In this document: in pieces, positions 1 to 13,105 of the stretch
Position numbering within the stretch: position 1 is the first letter of the stretch
Layout: each line of letters opens with the position of its first letter
DNA from: Paenibacillus barcinonensis
GTDB lineage: Bacteria > Bacillota > Bacilli > Paenibacillales > Paenibacillaceae
DNA length: 64,000 bases
Assembly: GCF_003217495.1 (NCBI RefSeq)
Contig: NZ_QJSW01000003.1
Span: forward strand, 1 to 64,000
Direction: 5' to 3'
Translations under genes and position numbers: made by a program
Notes under the pieces: model-generated
What the model was told of the DNA's origin: nothing
Seen by the model: only the letters and a program-made list of their open reading frames with translations
Database searches by the model: none

Positions 1-172
1 AGCTACCGTTTCCGGTAGTTGTCCCAAGCTTGAGGGCAGGTTGCCTACGTGTTACTCACCCGTCCGCCGCTAACCATCAGAGAAGCAAGCTTCTCTTCAA
101 GTCCGCTCGACTTGCATGTATTAGGCATGCCGCCAGCGTTCGTCCTGAGCCAGGATCAAACTCTCCAATAAA
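1..172 (-). rRNA. rrs: 16S ribosomal RNA, 5' part (runs off the left edge)
   Basis: The reverse strand carries the universal 16S start AGAGTTTGATCCTGGCTCAG (around 144-163), followed by GACGAACGCTGGCGGC and the first variable region. Only about the first 170 bases of the gene are inside the window, and the gene continues to the left. The mature 5' end is placed at 172 by analogy with Bacillus (TTTAT-GGAGAG); it could be off by a few bases. The hairpin GAGAAGCTTGCTTCTC in V1 (around 80-97) and the flanking sequence fit Paenibacillus. The short open frame overlapping this region on the plus strand is not a gene. Confidence 0.97.
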
Positions 173-349
173 GATGAATTTCGCAGCATCGTTCAACGCT
201 GTGCAACTCATCGGGGTATTGAAAAGAGCGATAAGCTCATTTTGAATCTGACGATTCTTTTAAAACATAGTTACTATCCATTTGTTCAGTTTTCAAGGAA
301 CTTGTTTAACCTGTCTCTCATCAACCTCCGTCAATCAGACAGGAAACTT
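173..349 (-). other. rRNA operon leader with boxA-like element
   Basis: This is the transcribed leader between the proximal rRNA promoter and the 16S gene. On the minus strand around 280-303 it contains TTCCTTGAAAACTGAACAA. That resembles the CTTTGAAAACT element of Bacillales rRNA leaders and spacers, which takes part in antitermination and processing. No open reading frame is supported. Function is inferred from position and motif resemblance. Confidence 0.65.
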
Positions 350-379
350 ATCATATCATGTTAACCTGTGTTCTGTCAA
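350..379 (-). promoter_or_regulatory. rRNA promoter P2 (proximal)
   Basis: The minus strand has TTGACA (379-374), an 18-base spacer and TATGAT (355-350). This is a near-consensus vegetative promoter pointing into the 16S gene. Tandem promoters are usual for Bacillales rRNA operons. Confidence 0.7.
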
Positions 380-440
380 CATTGTTTTTCGTCATTCTTC
401 CAAGCGTTTCGACTTTCATCTGCTTGAAGCGACAAGAAAT

Positions 441-469
441 AATATATCATGGTGACAAGCATTTGGCAA
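441..469 (-). promoter_or_regulatory. rRNA promoter P1 (distal)
   Basis: The minus strand has TTGCCA (469-464), a 17-base spacer and TATATT (446-441), about 90 bases upstream of P2 and in the same orientation. From here to 745 I see no gene, only AT-rich sequence that presumably carries the upstream control of this operon and the promoter of the next gene. Confidence 0.65.
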
Positions 470-745
470 GCACTTTATTCAACTTTTATCATACTCATGG
501 ATATGACTAGAATCCTTCATATTTATTTGAAGTAGGTGATCCAAAAACTTTATAATAAGGTATCTTAAATTAGAGGAAGTATCCTGAGTTCCTACATCCA
601 AAAGCGTTGCTAACCTCACCCTGCACTTTTTTCAATCCTTTCATATTCAGTATGTATCACAACTATCCATGCACATCTCCCTAAATTTTCGTTGTCGGGC
701 TGCAAACTCCATTCCATTTCAATCCATAACGTGAGGTGAATACAT

Positions 746-2161
746 ATGAAACAATGGTTAAAAACAATCCGCAAAGGATATGGTAAAAAGCTGGTCTCCA
801 TTCATGCATGGAATGCGTGGATTGTTGTTATTCTTGCCATCTCTGGTCTCATGTTAATTGGAGGCTTCTGGCGTGAAGCACTGGGCATCGGTCGTGTATG
901 GTTAAAATGGCTGCACATCGCAGTTGGTCTCGCTATGCTTGCCCCCGTAGTGTATTACTTATTTCTGGCCAGCAAGCATTGGAAGCAGCTTCGCAATAAG
1001 CCATGGCAAAAGGCAAATACACTTATCGTGCTGGCCCTTCTGATTGGCTGGTTACTTTCAGGTCTCGTCTTGTGGCAGTTCAAGCTTGCTGGCCCGCTTT
1101 GGTCCAATGCTGCGCTGCTGATCCATGATCTGCTCACCTGGGTCGGTTTACCTTACATCATCTACCACTCCATCACACGCACCCGATGGTTAAAGGACCC
1201 GGCGCGCCGTACAATCCAGATTAATGATTCTCCAATACAGATGCCAGATGTGAAAAAAACGGCCAGCCCCTCCTCCGAAACGGACGAGTCAGTCACACGA
1301 AATACACCAGCAGCGATGTCGGCTTTGTATGCGGACAGATCGCTTCATGACCAGGAAGTTCGACCACAAGGTCTGGATGGAAACAGGACAACAACGATCG
1401 AAAAGCCACAGCCGGTATATACCCGCCGGGCTTTTATCCGCTCTGCCGTAGGCGTAGGACTTGCGGTGACACTTGGGCCAACCTTCGTATCGTGGGTAGG
1501 TAAAAATCTCAAGTTTGATAACAGCATAGACAGCATGCTGGAAAGTGACCCTAATCGGATGGTTCCGTTGCCACAGCCCCTGTCTGCTTCTTCTCCTCCG
1601 ATTGGCGGCGGAGCCGAAGGGCATTTTCGGGTATACACGGTTACACCAATTCCATCCTTCTCTAATGCAAACTGGTCGTTTCGTATAGATGGACTGGTGG
1701 AGCGTGCACAGATCTGGAATTGGGAGCAATTCGTCAAGCTTGCGCGAACTGTGCAGGTCAGCGACTTTCACTGCGTAACAGGATGGTCCGTCTATAAGAA
1801 TACATGGGAGGGCATCCCGCTGAAGCATTTTCTGGAGAAAGCCGGTGTGAAACCGGGAGCGCACAGCGTCAAGTTTTACTCTGGTGACGGGGTCTACACC
1901 GATGCTATTACACTTGAGCAGGCCCGAATGGATGACATTATGATCGCAGTCATGCATGACGGAAAGCCTATTCCTGCGGATCTTGGCGGCCCGGTACGCC
2001 TTGTCATTCCACAGATGTACGCCTACAAATCGGTCAAGTGGTTGAACCGTATCGAAATTATTGACAGCGAGCATATTGGCTATTGGGAAGAACGTGGGTA
2101 CGACAAGGATGCATGGTTATCCGGGGCTTCACAGCGCTTCCCGAATATAAGTGGATCATAA
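746..2161 (+). CDS. Membrane molybdopterin oxidoreductase: b561-like module fused to an MsrP/YedY-like domain
   Basis: 471 residues starting at ATG after GAGGTGA. Residues 20-145 hold four hydrophobic segments with histidines at H20, H57, H127 and H141 that could bind heme b, as in cytochrome b561/MsrQ-like proteins. A polar linker (about 150-224) follows. Next comes a twin-arginine-like segment, RRAFIRS from 227 plus a hydrophobic stretch. The rest (about 285-471) is a sulfite-oxidase/MsrP-type molybdopterin domain with the expected Mo-ligand cysteine C343 in DFHCVTGW. In E. coli MsrP (catalysis, repair of oxidised methionine) and MsrQ (membrane heme electron donor) are separate proteins, and here the two roles appear joined. 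The substrate is not shown by the sequence; an extracytoplasmic sulfoxide reductase is an inference. It stands alone, between the rRNA leader and a two-way terminator. Confidence 0.85.
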   Translation: MKQWLKTIRKGYGKKLVSIHAWNAWIVVILAISGLMLIGGFWREALGIGRVWLKWLHIAVGLAMLAPVVYYLFLASKHWKQLRNKPWQKANTLIVLALLIGWLLSGLVLWQFKLAGPLWSNAALLIHDLLTWVGLPYIIYHSITRTRWLKDPARRTIQINDSPIQMPDVKKTASPSSETDESVTRNTPAAMSALYADRSLHDQEVRPQGLDGNRTTTIEKPQPVYTRRAFIRSAVGVGLAVTLGPTFVSWVGKNLKFDNSIDSMLESDPNRMVPLPQPLSASSPPIGGGAEGHFRVYTVTPIPSFSNANWSFRIDGLVERAQIWNWEQFVKLARTVQVSDFHCVTGWSVYKNTWEGIPLKHFLEKAGVKPGAHSVKFYSGDGVYTDAITLEQARMDDIMIAVMHDGKPIPADLGGPVRLVIPQMYAYKSVKWLNRIEIIDSEHIGYWEERGYDKDAWLSGASQRFPNISGS

Positions 2162-2223
2162 GACGCAAAAACAGAAGGGTGATGTTTCACAAAACTCCTT
2201 CTGCGTTATACACAACATAAAGA

Positions 2224-2262
2224 AGCCTCCAGAAGCACGTATATGACGTGTGTCTGGAGGCT
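2224..2262. terminator. Two-way terminator between the molybdoprotein gene and ligA
   Basis: A perfect 10-base stem AGCCTCCAGA / TCTGGAGGCT is flanked by TTTCC on the plus strand and TTCTTT on the minus strand. It lies between two convergent genes and can serve both. Confidence 0.75.
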
Positions 2263-2334
2263 TTCCTGTACTCCTTCATTACGATGGATTCACTCCCGGG
2301 TAGGAGCACAAACAAGCTTCGTGTGCTTCATCTG

Positions 2335-6838
<4,504 letters not shown>

Positions 6839-6894
6839 GCATGCATGCTCCTTTCGTTGGTTGATCAGTATAAGGGGCATGGGGTTACACTTGT

Positions 6895-7345
6895 CACTCC
6901 GAGTGCAGTGGCATCTTCCGGTCGCAGTTATTCCCGAATTTTTGAATATAAGATTTATACAATTTGAACTAAAGTAGGTTTACCCGGACACTCCGATGAC
7001 AGAACAACCTTCCAATCGCTGTTATCCCCAGATTTTTTTAATTCCATTTTGCAAGGGGAAAATCCGGTGATAAAGGCGATCGCTTCGCTTTTCCAGGTTT
7101 TTTCTGTCCTCTCCGTTCACGTGTAAATGAATGGTTCAACTTATATAGTGGTAAAAATTCAGGAATAAAGGCGAAAACTTCGTTTTTTCAGATCGCTTCT
7201 GCACTCTCCGTTCGCGTGTAAACATAGTCACCTTATACTTATAGTTAGGTAAGAATAACAAGAAAACTGTAGTAGCTTTTCAGTTTTATAATGAAACTTC
7301 GTTGTTGCATTACTTCTGAGCTCTGCGATTTTGTATAAACCATAA
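6895..7345. repeat. Clustered copies of a dispersed intergenic repeat (site A)
   Basis: The 629-base gap between pcrA and pcrB holds no gene. It contains a degenerate 5' unit at 6895-6950 (CACTCCG ... TTCCGGTCGC), a full unit at 6984-7140 (CACTCCG ... AATCGCTGTTATCCCC ... ATAAAGGCGA ... CTCTCCGTTCACGTGTAAA), a second 3' half at 7155-7237 and a decayed third one around 7285-7345. Related sequences lie at 43973-44086 (about 70 percent alike by eye) and 52937-52975, which shares 22 identical bases with 7119-7140. All copies are intergenic. The segment can fold: around the CCCC...AAGGGG part, arms pair in both the A and B copies. Function unknown. It separates two genes that are usually adjacent in Bacillus. 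Confidence 0.7.
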
Positions 7346-7467
7346 ATCGTAAATACAATTGTGGTAAAAGGTTTAAAATCCCAAGTACGACATTACCTCG
7401 TTATAAAGGGCAAAGTTCTATTTTAACAGATTCAAAGAGGAATGTGGGGGGTGGTAAACTAAACCGA

Positions 7468-8163
7468 TCAGGCACTGCCTTTCACGGCTTGTACCGTCTC
7501 CAATGCCTGACTTAAATTGCTGTACACGATATTGCCAACAACAACGGTATCGGCAGCTTGAGCCGCTTGTCCTGCTTTCTCGGCTGTATCAATTCCGCCG
7601 CCATAAATAAGATGTGCTCGCTCCAGTTGTCTGTGCGTCTCGCTGACCAGCTCCATATCACCAAATGTTCCGCTGTACTCCATATATATAATGGGCAGAT
7701 TCAGCAACCGTTCTCCAGCCTGAGCATAGGCAGCTGCAGCCGCTGTAGTCAGTTCTGTATCAGCTCCGGTTAACCTCGCCACTGTAGAGTCCGCATGAAG
7801 CACAATATACCCTTCGGTAATCAGCAAATCCCACGGAATCAAATAGCCGTAACGTTCGATGGCCTGCTGGTGCTGTCCAATAATCCACTGACTGTCCGTT
7901 GTATTGAGCACCATCGGGATCAAATAACCGTCAAACCCGGGCACAACCGCTTCCAGATCGGATACTTCCAGCACACAGGGCAACTCGTAACGACGCACCC
8001 TGGACATCAGCTCCACAGTATTATCATACGTAATTCCTGATGAACCGCCGATGATGATCGCATCGGTCCCTGACATGCATACCTGATCGAGTGCATTGTC
8101 CGTAATTTCACGGTCCGGGTCGAGCTTAAATACGTGTCTCCACTGCTTAATCATGTCTATCAA
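7468..8163 (-). CDS. pcrB: Heptaprenylglyceryl phosphate synthase PcrB
   Basis: 231 residues, family length. PcrB is a TIM-barrel prenyltransferase that joins sn-glycerol-1-phosphate to heptaprenyl diphosphate, giving an archaeal-type ether lipid precursor in Bacillales. Signatures seen are the N-terminal HVFKLDPDREI, the GGSSG phosphate loop (about 38-42), YLIP, IYMEYSGTFG and the C-terminal IYGGGID phosphate site. The start is TTG at 8163, 8 bases after GGAGGA; the ATG three codons later is too far from that site. It is the first gene of a pcrB-pcrA-ligA array, although the repeat-bearing gap makes independent transcription of pcrA likely. Confidence 0.94.
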   Translation of the reverse strand: MIDMIKQWRHVFKLDPDREITDNALDQVCMSGTDAIIIGGSSGITYDNTVELMSRVRRYELPCVLEVSDLEAVVPGFDGYLIPMVLNTTDSQWIIGQHQQAIERYGYLIPWDLLITEGYIVLHADSTVARLTGADTELTTAAAAAYAQAGERLLNLPIIYMEYSGTFGDMELVSETHRQLERAHLIYGGGIDTAEKAGQAAQAADTVVVGNIVYSNLSQALETVQAVKGSA

Positions 8164-8267
8164 CGAACATTCCTCCAGAGGTTCTTCTGCATCCTTAAAA
8201 GCTTGTAAACTAAGTCTAAGTCAGCGGACAACAGGTGTCAACGTTCGTATAAAAAGGCGAACAGAAA

Positions 8268-8312
8268 AACACAGACTTTCCCCTGCGTATAACCTCTGAA
8301 AAAGTCCGTGTT
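8268..8312 (-). terminator. Terminator of the GDPD-like gene
   Basis: On the minus strand AACACGGACTTT pairs with AAAGTCTGTGTT (one G-T pair) and is followed by TTTCTG. It sits just downstream of the stop at 8379. Confidence 0.7.
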
Positions 8313-8378
8313 CTGAATTTTAGTTTTTTGATTTTCTATATATCCGTCCAGCTTTTCTTGATCTCTGCCCTACTGTGT

Positions 8379-9254
8379 TTAAGGTTTCCAGGCAAATCTG
8401 GTGTTCATCTCTTCCATCTCCTGCTCGGTGAGCACATCAGAGTACACCCCGTACACCCCCCACTTCTCATAATTTGCTGCCTGTTGGGTATCGTTAATCG
8501 TGTGCACATAGGTAACGGCTCCCGCCTTCTTCAGCCGGGCCACAAAGTTCTGATTCACTTTATACTCAGGCATCGTTACAGCATCAATATCATTATTCTG
8601 TACAAACTGCACGACCTGATCCTCTGTATCCTGTGTGGCATACAGCGTGTAAATAATAGAGGGAAAAGGATAAACTTCCTTTACCTTATCCAGCATGGGT
8701 TCATTATAAATTTGCACCACGACTCGACTTAAAGCAGAGGAATCGTGTTTCTTCGCTGCATCAACCAGCGATTGAAGCACCTGCTGGATATCTTCGTCCT
8801 TTTGCTCCTTGGTATCAGTGACGATGTACATGTCGGGGTACTTGGACAATACGTTCATGATGCCGTCAGCATCCATAGGCTGGTATATGCCCAGAATAGG
8901 TGTGTTCATAAATTCATCATGGGTAAGTGCTCCGGTCTGCTTATGTTCAGGCAGCTCTTCATCCTGTCCCAGCATTTTGCTCATATTGGCGGTCCACTCA
9001 TGCCTGGCGACAGCCACACGGTCGGAGGTCAGCATGAAATCAATTTCAAAGACCCTCGTGCCCTTCTCATAATTGGCGATCATCGCTTCATACGCATTGG
9101 TATATGGCTGTTCCCGAATGCTGCCCATCGCATGGGCAATCAAGCGATAGCTCGCAAAGCCGTCACGTCCCTCCTCACTCTGGCTGTCATGGGCCAGAAA
9201 TAACGTTCCCACCGTAACAAGCAGCAGTGTCAAAACAGCAGCAATCCGTTTCAT
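8379..9254 (-). CDS. Exported glycerophosphodiester phosphodiesterase/PI-PLC-like protein
   Basis: 291 residues with an N-terminal hydrophobic segment (4-22) that is either a signal peptide or a membrane anchor, so the enzyme is likely outside the membrane. The fold signature of the GDPD/PI-PLC superfamily is visible: IAHAMG with H41, FEIDF with E70 and D72, and RHEW with H85, matching the catalytic histidines and metal-binding acids. The usual HRG is HAMG here, so it belongs to a divergent branch and the substrate cannot be fixed. The C-terminal TMPEYKVNQNFV...VYTHTIND-like region fits the last strands of the barrel. It is a single-gene unit with its own terminator. Confidence 0.75.
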   Translation of the reverse strand: MKRIAAVLTLLLVTVGTLFLAHDSQSEEGRDGFASYRLIAHAMGSIREQPYTNAYEAMIANYEKGTRVFEIDFMLTSDRVAVARHEWTANMSKMLGQDEELPEHKQTGALTHDEFMNTPILGIYQPMDADGIMNVLSKYPDMYIVTDTKEQKDEDIQQVLQSLVDAAKKHDSSALSRVVVQIYNEPMLDKVKEVYPFPSIIYTLYATQDTEDQVVQFVQNNDIDAVTMPEYKVNQNFVARLKKAGAVTYVHTINDTQQAANYEKWGVYGVYSDVLTEQEMEEMNTRFAWKP

Positions 9255-9331
9255 ATGTTGTTCACATCCTTATGTGTCCCATTGCATTCTCATTTTGGTA
9301 ACTAACTACCCGAATTCGATGAGAACAAAAC

Positions 9332-9352
9332 AAAAAACCGCCCGAAGGCGGT
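9332..9352 (-). terminator. Terminator of the rhamnose operon
   Basis: On the minus strand ACCGCC TTCG GGCGGT is followed by TTTTTG: a tight GC stem with a UUCG loop, downstream of rfbD. Confidence 0.88.
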
Positions 9353-9410
9353 ACAACAAATAGTTAATTTTGGCATTAAATATCGTGTTTTTTATGATCA
9401 ACTGGGCTTT

Positions 9411-10292
9411 TCATTTGGAATGCTCCACCTTCAACTCTTTTAAATATGCAATCAATGCCTCTCTCCAGTGCCTCATTGGTCGAAGTCCATTGATGCGAAT
9501 ACCCTGATGATCCATCACGGAGTATGCGGGACGTGGAGCAGGACGCGGGAACTGAGCTGTGGTACAAGGCAGGATTCGGGCTGATGTTTCAATCACTCGC
9601 TGCCTGTTTGCTTCTTCTGCAATCGCCTGGGCGAATTCGAACCATGTACAGCTCCCCGCATTAGAGACATGATAGATGCCATATTGTTCAGTTAAAGCGA
9701 GTTCAGATATCAGTCGTGCAAGATCAACCGTATACGTTGGTGAGCCCTTTTGGTCGTGCACCACTTGCAGCTCCGGTCGCTTTTCCAGCAGCTCGAGCAT
9801 GGTACTGACAAAGTTACGGCCATGACTGCCAAACACCCAAGAGGTTCGGAGAATAAACCATCGTGTGCTCAGACTCTGAACCAGTAGCTCCCCGGCAAGC
9901 TTGGACTTGCCGTATACACTTTGTGGATTGGTAGCATCGTGCTCCTGATAAGGCGTGGCACTCGTCCCGTCAAACACATAATCTGTGCTGATATAGACCA
10001 GCTTGGCTTTTACTTTCTCCGCAGCCACCGTCATGTTGCGTGTACCCGCAGCATTGATCGTAAAGGCTGTATCCACATCTGATTCCGCCTGATCTACCGC
10101 AGTGTAGGCAGCACAGTGAATAATAATATCAGGCTGATATTCTTCCACCTGCTTCAGGCACTGCCGCTGATCCGTGATATCCATCTGATCCCGATCACAG
10201 CCAAGCACGTCATGTCCGGCTGCTTCCAGCATGTTCACAACATCATATCCCAGCTGCCCGGCTGCTCCTGTCACCATAATCCGCTGCTTCAT
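9411..10292 (-). CDS. rfbD: dTDP-4-dehydrorhamnose reductase
   Basis: 293 residues, normal family length. It catalyses the last step of dTDP-L-rhamnose synthesis, NAD(P)H-dependent reduction of dTDP-4-dehydro-6-deoxy-L-mannose. It has the Rossmann motif TGAAGQLG (8-15) and the short-chain dehydrogenase catalytic pair Y127 and K131 in VYGKSK. ISTDYVFDG and FILRTSWVFG are family hallmarks. Its ATG overlaps the rfbB stop by four bases (ATGA), so the two are translationally coupled. It is the last gene of the rfbC-rfbB-rfbD unit, with a strong terminator after it. Confidence 0.96.
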   Translation of the reverse strand: MKQRIMVTGAAGQLGYDVVNMLEAAGHDVLGCDRDQMDITDQRQCLKQVEEYQPDIIIHCAAYTAVDQAESDVDTAFTINAAGTRNMTVAAEKVKAKLVYISTDYVFDGTSATPYQEHDATNPQSVYGKSKLAGELLVQSLSTRWFILRTSWVFGSHGRNFVSTMLELLEKRPELQVVHDQKGSPTYTVDLARLISELALTEQYGIYHVSNAGSCTWFEFAQAIAEEANRQRVIETSARILPCTTAQFPRPAPRPAYSVMDHQGIRINGLRPMRHWREALIAYLKELKVEHSK

Positions 10293-11314
10293 ACGTCCGA
10301 ATCACCCACCTGCTTGCCATACTGGAGCTTCACATCATCCTGATATGCACCAGACTGCACTCTTGCCATCCAATCCTGATGATTTAAGTACCAATTTATC
10401 GTCTCTTTAATGCCTGTTTCAAAATGATGAACCGGTTTCCAGCCGAGCTCCGTCTGCAGCTTCGTCGGGTCGATACCGTAGCGCCGATCATGTCCCAGCC
10501 GATCCTGTACATACTGAATCAGACTTGCCGGTTTGCCCAGCTGTTCCAGCACCGTTTCAACAATATGAATATTCGTTCGTTCATTGTTGCCGCCGATATT
10601 GTATACCTCGCCTGATCTCCCCTGGTGCATGACGAGATCAATGGCACGGCAATGATCCTCCACATAAAGCCAGTCTCGAATATTCAGGCCGTCTCCGTAT
10701 ACAGGGATGGCTTCATTGTTCAATGCACGGGCGATAATGAGCGGAATGAGCTTCTCTGGAAATTGAAATGGACCGTAGTTATTGGAGCAGCGTGTAATGT
10801 TCACAGGCAAACCAAAGGTTTCGTGATAAGCTCTGACGAGCAGATCCCCTCCAGCTTTGCTCGCTGAATACGGGCTATTGGGCATCAAAGGTGTTTCTTC
10901 TGTAAAAAGCCCTGTCGGTCCAAGAGAACCATACACCTCATCGGTTGAAACCTGTAGAAATTTGGTGATCTGATATTTTTTCGCTGCATCCAGCAGGACC
11001 TGTGTACCCATCACATTCGTGCGGACAAAAACATCGGGAGACAGAATGCTGCGATCGACATGAGATTCCGCGGCGAAATTGACCACTACATCAATACCTT
11101 GAGCAAAAATGTTCTCCATCTGCTGCACATCTGCTATATCAGCCTGAATGAAAGTATGACGTATATTGGATTCTATCGACTTCAGGTTTTCGAGATTGCC
11201 CGCATACGTCAGTGCATCCACGTTGATAATGTCGTAAGTCGGATGCTCTTGAAGCATATATAAAACAAAGTTGCTGCCAATAAAGCCAGCCCCGCCTGTA
11301 ACCAGTATTTTCAT
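10289..11314 (-). CDS. rfbB: dTDP-glucose 4,6-dehydratase
   Basis: 341 residues. It converts dTDP-glucose to dTDP-4-dehydro-6-deoxyglucose with bound NAD. Visible are GGAGFIG (7-13), the catalytic T124-D125-E126 in STDEVYG, and Y149/K153 in YSASK. The C-terminal YGIDPTKLQTELGWKP is typical of the family. It is the middle gene of the rhamnose operon, 73 bases after rfbC and overlapping rfbD. Together the three genes supply dTDP-L-rhamnose for cell-surface glycans; the rfbA step (thymidylyltransferase) is not in this window. Confidence 0.97.
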   Translation of the reverse strand: MKILVTGGAGFIGSNFVLYMLQEHPTYDIINVDALTYAGNLENLKSIESNIRHTFIQADIADVQQMENIFAQGIDVVVNFAAESHVDRSILSPDVFVRTNVMGTQVLLDAAKKYQITKFLQVSTDEVYGSLGPTGLFTEETPLMPNSPYSASKAGGDLLVRAYHETFGLPVNITRCSNNYGPFQFPEKLIPLIIARALNNEAIPVYGDGLNIRDWLYVEDHCRAIDLVMHQGRSGEVYNIGGNNERTNIHIVETVLEQLGKPASLIQYVQDRLGHDRRYGIDPTKLQTELGWKPVHHFETGIKETINWYLNHQDWMARVQSGAYQDDVKLQYGKQVGDSDV

Positions 11315-11387
11315 GCTGTCTCTCTCCCTCTGCTAAAATATAGCGCTTATCTGAAAAGTCATTTCTGCCACATTCATGGTTCACTTA

Positions 11388-11933
11388 TTAAAAATTCAGC
11401 TCTGCATCTTGAAGCACAGGATGCTTCTGATCCTTATCGGATAAGATCGGTTCCGTTACAGGCCAATCAATCGCAAGCGCGGGATCTTTCCAAAGAATGC
11501 CACGGTCATGTTCAGGTGAATAATAAGCATCCACTTTGTAAACCACTTGTGTATCGGGAACCAGTGTGCAGAAGCCATGGGCAAACCCTTGGGGAACTAA
11601 TAGCTGACGCTGATTGTGCTCGCTGAGTATGACACCCTTCCACTGACCAAAAGTCGGTGAAGCTTTGCGGATATCTACGATGACATCGTACACAGCTCCA
11701 GATATCACTCTCACCAGTTTGGTCTGCGCTTTCGGATGAAGCTGATAATGGAGCCCTCGCAGCACTCCCGCCTCTGCCGACAAGGATTGATTATCCTGAA
11801 TAAAGTTATGATGTATCCCGTGTTGCATTAGAATCTGCTCATTATAACTTTCCATAAAATATCCGCGATGATCTCCATATATCTTCGGCTCCAGTACAGC
11901 TGCACCCTTCATAAAAAGCGGAATTACCTTCAT
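11388..11933 (-). CDS. rfbC: dTDP-4-dehydrorhamnose 3,5-epimerase
   Basis: 181 residues from the ATG at 11933, which follows a GGGGGGA ribosome site; the frame stays open 41 codons upstream, but that stretch is not family-like. A cupin-fold epimerase. H62 in GVLRGLHYQ is the expected catalytic base and the RGYFMESYN and LVPQGFAHGF segments are diagnostic. It is the first gene of rfbC-rfbB-rfbD. It lies downstream of galU but behind a terminator, so a separate promoter in 11934-12033 is expected, although I could not place one convincingly. Confidence 0.95.
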   Translation of the reverse strand: MKVIPLFMKGAAVLEPKIYGDHRGYFMESYNEQILMQHGIHHNFIQDNQSLSAEAGVLRGLHYQLHPKAQTKLVRVISGAVYDVIVDIRKASPTFGQWKGVILSEHNQRQLLVPQGFAHGFCTLVPDTQVVYKVDAYYSPEHDRGILWKDPALAIDWPVTEPILSDKDQKHPVLQDAELNF

Positions 11934-12033
11934 GTCATCCCCCCGCTCTGCTCTCTTGCACAGTATTTCTTCATATTGGTTATGTATATGTGAGCAGGAT
12001 GCCAAGTGTTTGTTCATTCGCCTTAGTACAATA

Positions 12034-12074
12034 GAAAAGCCCAGCCGAAACGTCATTAGCGACCGGGCTGGGCT
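12034..12074 (-). terminator. Terminator of galU
   Basis: A perfect 9-base stem AGCCCAGCC / GGCTGGGCT with an 18-19-base loop, followed on the minus strand by TTTTC. It lies between galU and the rhamnose genes. Confidence 0.78.
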
Positions 12075-12147
12075 GTGGAATTCATAAAATTATTACATGT
12101 AGAATGCGATTGCATCCGATATTTGCAAAATGAAAGAACCGGCACGT

Positions 12148-13026
12148 TTATCGTCTCCCAACGATCCCTTCCAGATACTTGAGCAAATCCTCCCGCAGAT
12201 CGGGGCGCTGCAATGCATAGTGGATGGACGTTTCGATAAAGCCTAATTTCTCACCCACGTCATGACGCAAACCATCAAAATGATACGCAAGAATCTGGCG
12301 CTGTTCATTCAGGCGAGACAGGGCATCGGTCAACTGAATCTCTCCGCCTACGCCGACAGATTGTCTGCCCAATATGTCGAAGATGTCCGGCGTAAGTATA
12401 TACCGCCCCATAATCGCCAGATTGGAAGGCGAGTCCTCTGTCTTAGGCTTTTCAATCAAGCGATGCGCCCGGAAGACACGTTCATCCGTGGACGTCAGCA
12501 GTTCTCCATCCACGATACCGTAACGGGATACCTCGTTCCAATCGACTGGCTGTACGCCGACTATTGGAGACTGAAGCTCATCATAGACTTCAATCATCTG
12601 CTGCAAGCAGGGATGATCCGCTTCCACAATGTCGTCCCCTAGCAGGACGGCAAACGGCTCATTACCAATAAACTTGCGCGCACACCAGATGGCGTGACCA
12701 AGTCCCTTAGGTTCCTTTTGCCGAATATAATGGATGTCAGCCATCTCGGAAGGTTTGCGTACCTCGTTCAGCAGGTCCCACTTCTGCTTGTCTGCCAGGT
12801 TCTGTTCCAGCTCAAAGGAATAGTCAAAATGATCCTCGATCGCCCGCTTCCCTTTACCTGTAACGATGATAATATCTTCAATTCCAGAAGCAACGGCTTC
12901 CTCAATAATGTACTGAATAGTGGGCTTGTCCACGATGGGCAGCATTTCTTTCGGCATGGCCTTGGTGGCAGGCAAAAACCGTGTGCCCAGTCCGGCGGCT
13001 GGGATGATCGCTTTGCGGATACGTAT
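12148..13026 (-). CDS. galU: UTP-glucose-1-phosphate uridylyltransferase, probable AUA start
   Basis: 292 residues if it starts at 13026. It makes UDP-glucose for glycans and teichoic or lipid glycosylation. [25 protein letters not shown] is the nucleotidyltransferase signature region, and [15 protein letters not shown] and GLGHAIWCA are also typical. The start is odd. The open frame begins at GTG 13035, but the only good ribosome site (AAAGGAG, 13041-13035) overlaps that codon by one base. No ATG, GTG or TTG lies at a proper distance. ATA at 13026-13024 is exactly 8 bases after the site and would give M-R-I-R-K-A, aligning with M-K-K-V-R-K-A in Bacillus GtaB. A rare AUA initiation codon is therefore the best reading; the N-terminus is the uncertain part, not the gene. 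Confidence 0.93.
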   Translation of the reverse strand: MRIRKAIIPAAGLGTRFLPATKAMPKEMLPIVDKPTIQYIIEEAVASGIEDIIIVTGKGKRAIEDHFDYSFELEQNLADKQKWDLLNEVRKPSEMADIHYIRQKEPKGLGHAIWCARKFIGNEPFAVLLGDDIVEADHPCLQQMIEVYDELQSPIVGVQPVDWNEVSRYGIVDGELLTSTDERVFRAHRLIEKPKTEDSPSNLAIMGRYILTPDIFDILGRQSVGVGGEIQLTDALSRLNEQRQILAYHFDGLRHDVGEKLGFIETSIHYALQRPDLREDLLKYLEGIVGRR

Positions 13027-13105
13027 AGGAAACACTCCTTTGGCTACATAAGTAAGATGAAATTGGGGCTACATGATCAATTCAGTTGGAAAAGCAATGT
13101 ATTTC

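Noticed and set aside
1289-2074. 261-codon minus-strand frame in the molybdoprotein gene
   Set aside because: Overlaps a well-supported gene on the other strand and shows no protein family features.
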